Below, in pieces: positions 26,889 to 36,156 of a DNA stretch of 64,000 nucleotides (positions are counted from its first letter, which is position 1; every line of letters begins with the position of its first letter). The DNA is from Acetobacter lambici. GTDB taxonomy: Bacteria > Pseudomonadota > Alphaproteobacteria > Acetobacterales > Acetobacteraceae. The notes under the pieces were generated by a model that saw only the letters and a program-made list of their open reading frames with translations, searched no databases and was not told the DNA's origin. The translations under genes and the position numbers were made by a program. Location of the stretch: assembly GCF_011516885.1 (NCBI RefSeq), contig NZ_WOTD01000008.1, positions 1-64,000 on the forward strand, given 5' to 3'.

Positions 26889-27740
26889 TTACCCCAGGCA
26901 GGGCATACCGGCCGCCGGGTCTATGGCAATAAGGAACAACCCCAAGCGCTCGGCCTCCGCCACACAGGCGGCTCTGTCGGTCAGCAAAGTGTTCCCCGCT
27001 TCAAACGCAATCCCGCGCAGGCCAGCCGCATGGGCGTTACGCAATGTGACTGGGCCAATGGTGGGCATATCCGCTCTTTTTTCCTGCCCCGGCTTCAGCA
27101 GCTTGACCAGCACACCACCTTCCCCCGGCTGACGACAGGCCCCCGAGCGCGCCAGCATGGCGTCCGTGCCCTCCATGGCCTCCACAGCCAGCACAACGCC
27201 ATTCTGCACCACGCAGCCCTGCCCTATGTCCAGCCTGCCAAGCGTCTGAGCGACAAGCACCCCATGCCGGATGTCCTCCAGAGCCTGCGCATCTGGAGCG
27301 AAGTGACCAAGAACCCCCGGCCCGGCTACGGAGTGGAACAAAAACTCATGAGCGCCACGCACACGAAAACCCTCCTCCCCCAGAATACGCACCAGTGCTG
27401 CCAGCAACCCGTCATCCCCCGCGAACAGGGCCTTGCCAAGGCGCGCCAGAATACGGGCACCTTCGGCATCGGGGCATAGACTACGCAGGGAAGGACGGCG
27501 GATGGGGCCGATCAGCACCAGATCCGAACAGGCATGCTCGCGCAAAAGACTGAGCATACGCCCCGCAGCGCCAAGGCGTACGCACTCATGCGGCCAAGGT
27601 GCGAGGCTTGTGGGATCGGCAAATCCATCGAACCCAATGATAAAAACAGACTGACCTGCGGCATGCGCCGCTTCCGCCACTCTGGCTGGCAGGGGACCAC
27701 CCCCCGCCAGAATGCCAACCGTTGTTGGCATGGCACTCAC
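26889..27740 (-). CDS. lpxI: UDP-2,3-diacylglucosamine diphosphatase LpxI
   Basis: A 283-residue DUF1009 enzyme that hydrolyses UDP-2,3-diacylglucosamine to lipid X, replacing LpxH in most alphaproteobacteria. The N-terminal VGILAGGGPLPARVAEAA and the LVLIGPIRRPSL segment are typical. The C-terminal domain contains GQGCVVQNGVVLAVEAMEGTDAML. The GTG at 27740 overlaps the lpxA stop; an ATG three codons later is an alternative. Confidence 0.93.
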   Translation of the reverse strand: MSAMPTTVGILAGGGPLPARVAEAAHAAGQSVFIIGFDGFADPTSLAPWPHECVRLGAAGRMLSLLREHACSDLVLIGPIRRPSLRSLCPDAEGARILARLGKALFAGDDGLLAALVRILGEEGFRVRGAHEFLFHSVAGPGVLGHFAPDAQALEDIRHGVLVAQTLGRLDIGQGCVVQNGVVLAVEAMEGTDAMLARSGACRQPGEGGVLVKLLKPGQEKRADMPTIGPVTLRNAHAAGLRGIAFEAGNTLLTDRAACVAEAERLGLFLIAIDPAAGMPCLG

Positions 27741-28597
27741 GCGCCTTCGGTTTCGGCCTGATCAGCGGCACCACCACGTGCTGGGCGCACAAGGCCCCTG
27801 CGGCTCGGCGCGTCTATAAAATCCAGAATTTCCTGAATACGGCCATCATCGGCAAATGTCTGACGCACATGCTCCAGACGCGCCTGAAAAGACACATCCG
27901 CGCATACCTTGGGGTACAGGGCAAAAAAGGCTTTGCGCATCCGGTGAATTTCGGCTGACTGCACACCATTGCGCCGCAGCCATATCCAGTGCAGGCCAAT
28001 CAACCGGGCACGATTGCCCAGCACACTCCCATAGGGAATAATATCTGCCTCAACCCCGGCAACACCGCCCACAAGTGCTGCATGCCCGATCCGGACAAAC
28101 TGATGGATGGCGGCAGAACCCATGATGCGCGCATCATTACCAATTGTCACATGGCCACCCATGACCACGTTATTAACAATGATCACGCGGTCGCCCAACA
28201 CGCAGTCATGCGCAACATGGGCATTAGCCATGATGAGCACGTCCTGCCCAACCCGTGTTATACCAGAACCCGTGGCGGTCCCTCTGTGAATGGTCACATG
28301 CTCGCGCACCACAGTGCGGGCACCAACCTCACACCGGGTTGGCTCGCCTTTGTATTTTAGGTCCTGCGGTGCCATGCCCACCGTACAGAACGGGAAGTAG
28401 CGCGAATGCGCGCCCAGATGGGTATGACCATCCACAACAACGTGGGAGATCAGTTCCACCCCGTCATCAAGCACTGCATTCGGCCCCACAGAACACCACG
28501 GACCAATAACCACGCCTTGCCCAAGCTTTGCCCCCGGGGCAACCAGAGCCGTTGGATGAACAAGCGTCTGCCTGGCTTCCTCTACAGCGTGCACCAC
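27737..28597 (-). CDS. lpxA: UDP-N-acetylglucosamine acyltransferase LpxA
   Basis: A 286-residue trimeric enzyme for the first committed lipid A step. Left-handed beta-helix repeats run through residues 10-190 (VHPTALVAPGAKLGQGVVIGP). The catalytic histidine is in MANAHVAHDCVLGD, and the C-terminal helical domain begins near LHWIWLRRNGV. It begins with GTG behind an AAGGA site. A 126-base gap with a large hairpin separates it from fabZ; lpxI is coupled downstream. Confidence 0.95.
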   Translation of the reverse strand: MVHAVEEARQTLVHPTALVAPGAKLGQGVVIGPWCSVGPNAVLDDGVELISHVVVDGHTHLGAHSRYFPFCTVGMAPQDLKYKGEPTRCEVGARTVVREHVTIHRGTATGSGITRVGQDVLIMANAHVAHDCVLGDRVIIVNNVVMGGHVTIGNDARIMGSAAIHQFVRIGHAALVGGVAGVEADIIPYGSVLGNRARLIGLHWIWLRRNGVQSAEIHRMRKAFFALYPKVCADVSFQARLEHVRQTFADDGRIQEILDFIDAPSRRGLVRPARGGAADQAETEGA

Positions 28598-28646
28598 TTC
28601 AGTTCCTTATAATCCGCCTGTCTGCAACACAGTGTCATAGGCTCAC

Positions 28647-28687
28647 GCTTCAGAACGTCGGCTGGCAAAAGCGAACGGTTCTGAAGC
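28647..28687. repeat. Large hairpin between fabZ and lpxA
   Basis: The ten-base arms GCTTCAGAAC and GTTCTGAAGC are perfect reverse complements and enclose 21 bases. The stem can extend inward by two short paired steps with bulges. No T-run follows on the minus strand, so it is not a simple terminator. It lies inside an operon, where it could be an RNA-processing or stabilising element. Confidence 0.65.
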
Positions 28688-28723
28688 ATATCTTGAGCCA
28701 ACTGGCACACCAAGCGCAAAAAA

Positions 28724-29200
28724 TCAGCCCATGATCATGGCGCTAAAGGTCGCTTCTGCCACCACAACGCCATCAACACGCGCCTCACCACGGAACTTCC
28801 ATACATTGGAGCGATGCCGTTCCTTGACCACATGAATGCGCAACTGATCGCCCGGTTCTACCGGACGACGGAACTTTGCCCCTTCGATCGTCATGAAATA
28901 GACGAGCTTACCCTCAAAGGCCTCTCCGAGTGAGAGAACAACAAGCGTTGCCGCAGTCTGCGCCATGGCTTCCACAATAAGGACGCCGGGCATAACGGGC
29001 CGCCCCGGGAAATGCCCCGGAAAAAACGGTTCGTTGACCGAGACATTCTTGATACCGGTTGCCTCTTCCCCCAGGACAATATCTTCCATCCTGTCGATCA
29101 GAAGGAAAGGATACCTGTGAGGAATCGCCTGCATGATACGGTTGACATCAATCCGCGCGATTGTCTTGCCGTCCTGCTGGGATTCTAGTTGTGTCTCCAC
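28724..29200 (-). CDS. fabZ: 3-hydroxyacyl-ACP dehydratase FabZ
   Basis: A 158-residue hotdog-fold dehydratase of fatty-acid elongation. The catalytic His is in FPGHFPGRPVMPGVLIVEAMAQ, in which the Glu of VEAMAQ is also catalytic. The opening IMQAIPHRYPFLLIDR is diagnostic. The GTG start at 29200 has an AGGGG site. It shares the beta-hydroxyacyl-ACP pool with LpxA and LpxD, its neighbours. Confidence 0.96.
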   Translation of the reverse strand: METQLESQQDGKTIARIDVNRIMQAIPHRYPFLLIDRMEDIVLGEEATGIKNVSVNEPFFPGHFPGRPVMPGVLIVEAMAQTAATLVVLSLGEAFEGKLVYFMTIEGAKFRRPVEPGDQLRIHVVKERHRSNVWKFRGEARVDGVVVAEATFSAMIMG

Positions 29201-29244
29201 GTCCCCTAAACCACCCTCTGTACCGGACCATAATCCGGGATAAG

Positions 29245-30330
29245 TTATGCCTTGTCTGAATCGCCCTTGGCCGACCCAGACGCTTTTTTTGCCAACTTGC
29301 GCAGCACCGCCACGTTACGGAAGAACTCCCGGAACGGCATGGCCGGACTGCCTATGACATCTGCGCCACGCTCAACATCCGACATAACACCACATTGCGC
29401 GCCAATGCGCGCCTTGGCGCCAATACGGATATGGCCGATAAGCCCGGCCTGCGCTGCAACCGTTACATAGTCTTCCAGCACCGTTGAGCCGGAAATACCA
29501 GCCTGCGACACAACAATGCAACAACGCCCCAACTGCGCGTTATGCCCGATCTGCACCAGATTATCGAGCCGGGAGCCCGCGCCAATAACCGTATCATTGA
29601 CCGAACCACGATCAATGGTGCTGTTGGCGCCAATCTCCACATCGTGCTCAATAATCACACGACCAAGCTGGGGAACACTCTCAAACCCGTCCGGGCCAAC
29701 TGCAAACCCAAAACCATCCTGCCCGATACGCGCACCGGTCAGAATGGTCACCCGATCCCCCACAAGAGCATGGGACAACGTGACCATGGGACCAATACGA
29801 CACTCCGCCCCAAGCTGCACGCCCTGCCCCACAACGGAATGGGAACCAATAATGCAGCCCGGACCAACCTGCGCGGCTGCACCCACGACCACAAAAGGCC
29901 CCACTTCGGCAGTAGGGTCAATAACAGCGGACGGATCTACCACCGCACAAGGGTGGACACCAGCCTTGCTGAGTGAGCGCGGGTGGAACAGTCGCGCAAT
30001 ACGTGACCAGGCCAGATAGGGCGTTGCAGTCACCAGTGCCGCAGAGTGTGCAGGCACCTTATCCGCAAAGGCGGGGGCAACAATAACCAGCCCAGCCTCG
30101 GTATGTTCCAGCAGATGGGCATACCGCCGATTATCCAGAAAACTAACATCCCGCGCACGGGCCACCTGCAAAGGCGCTATACCAGTATAACCATCACGCG
30201 GAAAACTCCCCTGCCGGGGAGGTCTCAGGTCGGCACCGGCAGCTTCTGCCAGTGCCGACGCATCAAATGGTCCGACACGCGTAAAAAAACGCGGATCAGC
30301 CGGGCCGGAAGAAGCCCTGCAATCCACCAT
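29245..30330 (-). CDS. lpxD: UDP-3-O-acylglucosamine N-acyltransferase LpxD
   Basis: A 361-residue trimeric acyltransferase for the third lipid A step. The uridine-binding N-terminal domain (about 25-120, DVSFLDNRRYAHLLEHTEAG) is followed by hexapeptide repeats. The catalytic region is VQIGHNAQLGRCCIVVSQAGISGS. The C-terminal helix continues about 20 residues beyond the common length (KKASGSAKGDSDKA). The start lies two bases after the skp stop. Confidence 0.95.
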   Translation of the reverse strand: MVDCRASSGPADPRFFTRVGPFDASALAEAAGADLRPPRQGSFPRDGYTGIAPLQVARARDVSFLDNRRYAHLLEHTEAGLVIVAPAFADKVPAHSAALVTATPYLAWSRIARLFHPRSLSKAGVHPCAVVDPSAVIDPTAEVGPFVVVGAAAQVGPGCIIGSHSVVGQGVQLGAECRIGPMVTLSHALVGDRVTILTGARIGQDGFGFAVGPDGFESVPQLGRVIIEHDVEIGANSTIDRGSVNDTVIGAGSRLDNLVQIGHNAQLGRCCIVVSQAGISGSTVLEDYVTVAAQAGLIGHIRIGAKARIGAQCGVMSDVERGADVIGSPAMPFREFFRNVAVLRKLAKKASGSAKGDSDKA

Positions 30331-30332
30331 TC

Positions 30333-31202
30333 TTATTTTTTCCCGGCGGGAGCCGCAGGTGCCGCAGGAGCAGGCCCGGAAGCGGCCATCTGCGGGTCTC
30401 CATCAGCCGTAGTCGGCATTTTGCCTGATTTTGCCAGTTCTTCAGGGTCTACATTCGCTTCGGGAATAAAGACGCTGGGCAGAACCTTGTTCAGGTTTGC
30501 GGCCACTTCATTGGTAATGTCCTGACCATCCACGTGCAGGGCGACCTGCTCGCTATGCAGCACCAGATTCATGCCATGAGCGGAGGCGACTTTCTGGATG
30601 ACCTGCACCAGTTCACGTTCAATCTGCCCCAGAGAAACCTGCGCGGCTTCCTGAATAATGCGGTTACGGTTACGGAAGTCGCGCTGCGCCTTCATAACCT
30701 TGGCCTGCAGGCTGCGCTCACGCGTCTGGATCTGGTCGGATGTCAGGGATTTGGCCTGAGCCTGCAACGTCTGCTGCTCATCGCGCCAGCCGGCCTGCTC
30801 ACGCTGAAGATCCTGCGCCAGCGCATCACGGCGACCACCCAGAACCCGCTCCACCTGCATTGCAGCAGAAGTCTGGCGCATGACGCCAGATACGCTGATC
30901 ACGCCAATAATGGTGGTGGGAGGCGGTGCTTCCTTGGCAACGTCAGGTGCGCTGGGAATGGGGGGGAGAGGCAGAACCGGGGGAGCCTGATCCGCTGCTT
31001 CCTGACTATCAGCAGCGGGAGCGGGCAGAGCAACAGGCGCCGGAGCAGCATTATGCGCAGCAGGATGCGGAGCCTGAGCGGCGGGCTGGGTTTTGGGCAC
31101 AAACCAGCCATTGCCACCTTCCGCCTGAGCGGCTGGCATGAGGGCTGCGGAAAAAGAAAGGCAAACAGCCCCCAGAAGGGCAGCTTTTGAACTGAAACGC
31201 AT
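30333..31202 (-). CDS. skp: OmpH/Skp-family periplasmic chaperone with Pro/Ala-rich N-terminal extension
   Basis: A 289-residue exported protein. The signal peptide (about residues 1-25, ending AAQAEG) is followed by about 55 residues rich in Ala and Pro. The Skp domain follows (VISVSGVMRQTSAAMQVERVL), with the long coiled arms (about residues 110-190: LAQDLQREQAGWRDEQQTLQ). Skp holds unfolded outer-membrane proteins for BamA, which is directly upstream. Typical Skp is 160-190 residues, so the N-terminal linker and the C-terminal Pro/Ala tail are extras. Start 31202 is chosen over 31205 because it gives better spacing to a GAGG site. Confidence 0.88.
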   Translation of the reverse strand: MRFSSKAALLGAVCLSFSAALMPAAQAEGGNGWFVPKTQPAAQAPHPAAHNAAPAPVALPAPAADSQEAADQAPPVLPLPPIPSAPDVAKEAPPPTTIIGVISVSGVMRQTSAAMQVERVLGGRRDALAQDLQREQAGWRDEQQTLQAQAKSLTSDQIQTRERSLQAKVMKAQRDFRNRNRIIQEAAQVSLGQIERELVQVIQKVASAHGMNLVLHSEQVALHVDGQDITNEVAANLNKVLPSVFIPEANVDPEELAKSGKMPTTADGDPQMAASGPAPAAPAAPAGKK

Positions 31203-31209
31203 CATTACC

Positions 31210-33660
31210 TCAGAATTGCTGGCCGAAGCCGAAGCGAAGGAGCTGTGTGCGGTCATTATAACTGCGTCTGACCGGCACACCAAGGTCAATATTCAACAGA
31301 CCAAACGGACTTTTCCACGAAAAGCCTGCACCGGCACTTACACGTGGGCTCAACATATCACCCGACACAGCCGTATAGTTCGCGCCAGCGGTTGCGGGGT
31401 TGGTGTACAGGTGTTTGACACGCAGGCCCGCCACGGTCCCCATATCCACAAAGGCACGACCACCCACACCCATTTCCGTCAGGAAGGGGATCGGGAAGTT
31501 CAACTGGGCCGATGCATTGTACATAAACCGGCCACCAATCAGATCTTCGGACTGATGGGTCGCGTTACCAACACTTCGTGGACCAGCACCACCATCAAGG
31601 AAGCCGCGCAGGTTGTTACCACCCAGATAGAAGTTATCGATAATATCGTGGCGACCGTTGCTGCCCCAGTCTGCAAGGTAACCAGCGCCACCACGGAAGG
31701 CGACTGTCCAGTTATGGCTGTTGGTCAGGTCATCAAGCGGGATGTAATAACCACCGTTGATTTTGCCACGAACGTAATCTTCGTCCCCGCCAATCCCGGC
31801 AAAGTCTCCACCGACAGACACAAAGTAACCACTATGCGGCTGCATGCGGTTATCGCGCCGGTCATACATGATCGTTGTGCTGATCTGGGAGAGCAGCGAC
31901 TTGCCCTTCTGGTCCTGAACATATGGAGAGGATTCACTCCACATATCCCCAACCCAACGGCGGATCAGACTGTAGTTCCAAGACTGGGACAGGTAGCGGT
32001 TATAGGAATACCCCATACGCAGGGTAATACCGTACCGTCCTTCCGAGTAGTTCTGATACGTCTGGTAATTATTTTCGATGAAGAAGATATCTGCACCAAC
32101 GACCAGATTACGCCCAAGGAAGACCGGGTCCGTAACAGAAAGATCGGCCTGCTTCTGGTAGTACGAAACAGTGCCCGAGAACCCGGCATCCACGCCTGTG
32201 CCCAGCAGGTTATGCTGCTTGAGCCCAACGTTACCAATAATACCCACGTCGGTTGAGTAACCACCACCAAGCGAGAATTCGCCCGTTGGTTTTTCCACAA
32301 CATTGACAGACACGTTCGCACGATCCGGGGAGGAACCAGGCGCGTCCTTAACATCAACCGTTTTGAAGTAGCCCAGATCCTGGACCCCTTCCTTGGCGTA
32401 TTTTTTGTAACTGGACGTGTAGGGGTCCCCTTCGGCAAACGGAAGCTGCCGACGGATCACGTTATCCTGCGTAATGGTGTTGCCGTTAATATCAATCCGC
32501 TCGATATAACGCCGCGGACCTTCGCTCACGTCAAAGAGTAGATTAACAATCCGCTTTTCAGGATTGCGGGCAATGGTCGGGCGCACCACGGCAAAAGGAT
32601 GCCCTTCCGACTGGAGTACTTCCTCCATATCGGTCGCATTATCCTGCACGGCCTTGCCATCGTACCACTGGTGCGGGAACAACTCGACATACTTACGCAA
32701 GGACTTGGCGGGCACGTGCCGCAGGCTGGAGCGGATATCCACCTTACCCAAGCGGTAACGTATCCCCTCATCCATGGTAATGGTAATGTAGAAGGATTTG
32801 CGGTCAGGCGAGAGTTCGCCCTTTATGTCCTTGATCTGGAAATCGACATAGCCGTTGTGCAGATAAAAACGCCGCAGCAGTTCGCCGTCGTACTTCACGC
32901 GTTCAGGGTTATATTCGTCCGACGAACCCAAAAAGTGGTACCAGGCCGTTTCCTTGGAGGAAATCGCACCGGCAAGCTCAGCCTCGTTGTAAGCTTTATT
33001 GCCCACAAACGCGATCTTGCGGATTTTGGTATTCGGGCCTTCGTTCACCTGAAAAATCACGTCCACACGATTGTGCGCCAGACGCACGATCTGGGGCGTA
33101 ACAACCGCAGCAAAGCGGGACTTCTGGGCATAGACTTCCAGAATACGCTGCCGGTCATCGGCCGTCGTTTCCGCCGAGAAGACCGCACGCGGACGCAGGG
33201 AGAGAACCTTACGCAGGTCCTCATCCTTGGCGGCGTGGTTGCCCTCGAACACGATCCGGTTGACGATCGGGTTTTCCTTCAGCTTGACGAGCAGCGTGCT
33301 GCCCTCGCGCCGGAGCGTGACATCCTTGAACAGCCCCGTAGCATACAGGGTTTTGAGGGAACGATCGAGATCGTCCTGCGTAAACGGATCACCCGGGCGG
33401 ACAACCATGTAGGACAAGACCGTATTGGTCTCGATACGGGTGTTGCCTGAGACACGGATCTCATCAATCACCCCCACGGGCGCTGGCTGAGCATCCGGCA
33501 GTGGCGCGGGAGGGGTTTCGGAATCGCCCTCGGGCGATGCAACAACAGCTGCTGGTGCCTCTGCATCCGGGTTCTGGGCGGCCATAGCCCCCCGTCCCTC
33601 GATCAGGAAAAAAGGCAACATGCAGACAGAAACGAACAGGGCTGAACGTTTACCCGTCAA
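31210..33660 (-). CDS. bamA: Outer membrane protein assembly factor BamA
   Basis: An 816-residue core subunit of the BAM complex. A signal peptide (to about residue 28) and an Ala/Pro-rich spacer precede five POTRA domains (about 60-480; the first begins VIDEIRVSGNTRIETNTVLSYM). A 16-strand barrel follows. The lid-lock motif VRGF appears as NLRGF within the barrel, and the C-terminus ends in phenylalanine (RFGFGQQF), as needed for BAM recognition. Order rseP-bamA-skp-lpxD is conserved. Confidence 0.95.
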   Translation of the reverse strand: MTGKRSALFVSVCMLPFFLIEGRGAMAAQNPDAEAPAAVVASPEGDSETPPAPLPDAQPAPVGVIDEIRVSGNTRIETNTVLSYMVVRPGDPFTQDDLDRSLKTLYATGLFKDVTLRREGSTLLVKLKENPIVNRIVFEGNHAAKDEDLRKVLSLRPRAVFSAETTADDRQRILEVYAQKSRFAAVVTPQIVRLAHNRVDVIFQVNEGPNTKIRKIAFVGNKAYNEAELAGAISSKETAWYHFLGSSDEYNPERVKYDGELLRRFYLHNGYVDFQIKDIKGELSPDRKSFYITITMDEGIRYRLGKVDIRSSLRHVPAKSLRKYVELFPHQWYDGKAVQDNATDMEEVLQSEGHPFAVVRPTIARNPEKRIVNLLFDVSEGPRRYIERIDINGNTITQDNVIRRQLPFAEGDPYTSSYKKYAKEGVQDLGYFKTVDVKDAPGSSPDRANVSVNVVEKPTGEFSLGGGYSTDVGIIGNVGLKQHNLLGTGVDAGFSGTVSYYQKQADLSVTDPVFLGRNLVVGADIFFIENNYQTYQNYSEGRYGITLRMGYSYNRYLSQSWNYSLIRRWVGDMWSESSPYVQDQKGKSLLSQISTTIMYDRRDNRMQPHSGYFVSVGGDFAGIGGDEDYVRGKINGGYYIPLDDLTNSHNWTVAFRGGAGYLADWGSNGRHDIIDNFYLGGNNLRGFLDGGAGPRSVGNATHQSEDLIGGRFMYNASAQLNFPIPFLTEMGVGGRAFVDMGTVAGLRVKHLYTNPATAGANYTAVSGDMLSPRVSAGAGFSWKSPFGLLNIDLGVPVRRSYNDRTQLLRFGFGQQF

Positions 33661-33786
33661 GATCTGCCTCCCTCCATCCGGGTCGGTTTAGCACGGAAGC
33701 CCATCCTCCGTTCTTGTCTCGCCCGCAAGGGACGTATCCGAATTTACCCTTGTCACGCAAGCCTTCCCTTTCCGTCCAGTTCACTA

Positions 33787-34896
33787 TCAACCCGCGAGCG
33801 TTGCAACCCACCTGAACAACCCGAAGCTGGACAGATCATTGAACGTCGAAAACAGAAACAGACCCGCCAGCAAGGCAAACCCGGTCTGGAAACTAACCTC
33901 TTGCACCCGCTTGGAAACCGGGCGCCCTCTTATTGCCTCTATGGCATAAAAAACCAGACGTCCACCATCAAGAAGTGGAACGGGAAAGAGATTGATAAGA
34001 CCCAGATTAACAGACAACAGCGCCATGAAGGACAGCAGGCTGGCAAACCCATATTGCGCGACCTGCCCGGAAAGCTGCGCGATCTTGAGCGGACCGCCCA
34101 AATCCCGCGCTGTATGCTGCCCGCTAAAGATCTGCCACACGCCATTGAGCGTCTGCACAGTGGTCCTCCACGTTGCCTGAGCACCTGCTGCAATAGCTTG
34201 TGGCAAAGGCAGCGCCTTGCCCGGCTCAACCGCAAAGACCACACCCAGCAGGCCGTGCGCTGCCCCGCCGTGCGAATCCTGCGTGGACCCTATGGTCAGG
34301 GGAATTTCCAACTGCTGGCCATCACGCCGGACCAGCAGCGTTGTCTTCTGCCCCGGGGTCTGGGCCACCGTGGCCTGTGCATCCGCAACACCCGCCACGT
34401 CATGCGTGCCAATGCGCAGGATCACATCGCCCTTTTGCAGGGCTGCGTTCTGCGCCGCACTACCGGGCATAACGGAGGCAACCTCATTACGCACTTGCGG
34501 CTGCCCGGCCGTGGCAAACAGCAGCACAAACAGAACAAAGGCCAGAATGAAATTGAAAACCGGTCCGGCCAGAATAACGATAGCCCGCGACCAGACGGAT
34601 TTATCATGGAACGTCCGGCCCGGAATCCACGCGGCTTTCTGCTCTTCCGTTGCGTCCTCGGGGTCATCAAACCCGTGCGGCCGCACATACCCGCCCAAGG
34701 GAATCGGGCAGATACGCCATTCCGTGCCACTTTTGTCGCGCCATTTAAACAGGGCCGGACCAAACCCGAGCGAGAAGACCTCCACATGCACACCGCGCCA
34801 GCGGGCCGCAAGGTAATGCCCAAGCTCGTGAAAGGTGACCAGAACGCCCAACACAAAAACGAAGGAAATCAGGGTGCGCAGATATTCGTGTATCAT
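33787..34896 (-). CDS. rseP: RIP-type zinc metalloprotease RseP (site-2 protease)
   Basis: A 369-residue intramembrane protease that cleaves anti-sigma factors such as RseA and residual signal peptides. The HExxH motif is FHELGHYLAARW (H23, H27) in TM1. One PDZ region (about 120-205, PGSAAQNAALQKGDVILRIG) is seen, and the second metal motif is LINLFPVPLLDGG. A GGAGGA site precedes tandem ATG codons at 34899 and 34896. It is downstream of dxr by 34 bases. Confidence 0.94.
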   Translation of the reverse strand: MIHEYLRTLISFVFVLGVLVTFHELGHYLAARWRGVHVEVFSLGFGPALFKWRDKSGTEWRICPIPLGGYVRPHGFDDPEDATEEQKAAWIPGRTFHDKSVWSRAIVILAGPVFNFILAFVLFVLLFATAGQPQVRNEVASVMPGSAAQNAALQKGDVILRIGTHDVAGVADAQATVAQTPGQKTTLLVRRDGQQLEIPLTIGSTQDSHGGAAHGLLGVVFAVEPGKALPLPQAIAAGAQATWRTTVQTLNGVWQIFSGQHTARDLGGPLKIAQLSGQVAQYGFASLLSFMALLSVNLGLINLFPVPLLDGGRLVFYAIEAIRGRPVSKRVQEVSFQTGFALLAGLFLFSTFNDLSSFGLFRWVATLAG

Positions 34897-34930
34897 CATT
34901 CCTCCGATATCGGGACTGAAGCCGGTTTTC

Positions 34931-36088
34931 TCAAGCAACCACGGCGGAAATCAACTGCGTTGCAACGCGCCGGGCCTGTGCATCCCAATGTAGCACGGCG
35001 TCCAGCGTGTCAGCCGGGGGCGCGCCGAGTTCGCCCATGGTTTCCTCAACCACGCGTGCAATGTCCAGAAAACCAATCTGCTCTTTAAGGAACGCCTCAA
35101 CCGCAATCTCGTTGGCGGCAGACAGAATAGCCGGAACGGCCTTGCCAGCCCGCAGGGCCTGCCGCGCCAGACGCAGGGCGGGAAAGCGAACCTCGTCCGG
35201 GGCAATAAACTCCAGCGTGCCAAATGCCGCAAGGTCCAGACGGCTGGAGGTTGTGGCCATACGCCGCGGCCATGCCAGTGTATGCGCAATGGGAATACGC
35301 ATATCGGCCGAACCCATCTGAGCGATCAGGCTGCCATCTGTATACTGCACCATGCCATGCACTACGGACTGGGGGTGGACCAGCACGTCAATCCGATCTT
35401 CGGTCAGGCCAAAGATACGGGCGGCTTCGATAACTTCCAGCCCCTTGTTAAACATGGTGGCGGAATCGATGCTGATTTTAGCGCCCATGCTCCATGTCGG
35501 ATGTTTGAGCGCCTGCGCGGGTGTGGCCGCCCGCATGACATCCAGCGATGCGTTGCGGAAAGGACCGCCTGACGCGGTAAGAATTATTTTTTCAACCTGA
35601 TCGGCCTGCCGGTCCGCCATGGACTGAAAGACGGCATTATGCTCGGAATCGACCGGCAGCAATGTGGCCCCTGCATCCTGCACCGCGCGGAGCATAACAT
35701 CCCCTGCGCAGACCAGCGCCTCCTTGTTAGCCAGAGCTATGCTGTTGCCGTTCTTAACGGCGGCAAGGGTGGGCTCCAGACCAGCGGCGCCGGTAATGGC
35801 CGCCATGGTCCAGTCGGCGGGCAGGCCGGCTGCCTCTATGACCGCCTTGCGGCCACAGGCCACTTCCACACCGCTACCGGCCAGAAGCTCCTTGAGTTCG
35901 GCATATGCGCCCTCATCCGCCAGAACAGCCAGTTCCGCATTCAGGCTCCGGGCCTGTTCGGCCAGCTTGGCGGCATTTTTGCCCCCCACAAGCGCGCGTA
36001 CCCGAAACTGGTCACGCGCCTGCTCAAGCAGATCCACGGTGGAGCAGCCAATGCTGCCGGTAGTCCCCAGAACGGTTACGGTTCTCAT
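34931..36088 (-). CDS. dxr: 1-deoxy-D-xylulose 5-phosphate reductoisomerase
   Basis: A 385-residue enzyme of the MEP isoprenoid pathway. The NADPH-binding motif is VTVLGTTGSIGCST, and the substrate/metal region is PVDSEHNAVFQ and LTASGGPFRNA. The HPTWSMGAKISIDSATMFNKGLE signature is intact. The start at 36088 begins with the nucleotide-binding strand. It supplies isoprenoid for UppS, encoded three genes upstream in the same run. Confidence 0.96.
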   Translation of the reverse strand: MRTVTVLGTTGSIGCSTVDLLEQARDQFRVRALVGGKNAAKLAEQARSLNAELAVLADEGAYAELKELLAGSGVEVACGRKAVIEAAGLPADWTMAAITGAAGLEPTLAAVKNGNSIALANKEALVCAGDVMLRAVQDAGATLLPVDSEHNAVFQSMADRQADQVEKIILTASGGPFRNASLDVMRAATPAQALKHPTWSMGAKISIDSATMFNKGLEVIEAARIFGLTEDRIDVLVHPQSVVHGMVQYTDGSLIAQMGSADMRIPIAHTLAWPRRMATTSSRLDLAAFGTLEFIAPDEVRFPALRLARQALRAGKAVPAILSAANEIAVEAFLKEQIGFLDIARVVEETMGELGAPPADTLDAVLHWDAQARRVATQLISAVVA

Positions 36089-36156
36089 GCTTTGTCTTTC
36101 CACACCCGAAAAATAACATACCCCCCGACCACACAGGCCAGAAGGCAACAACTGGA

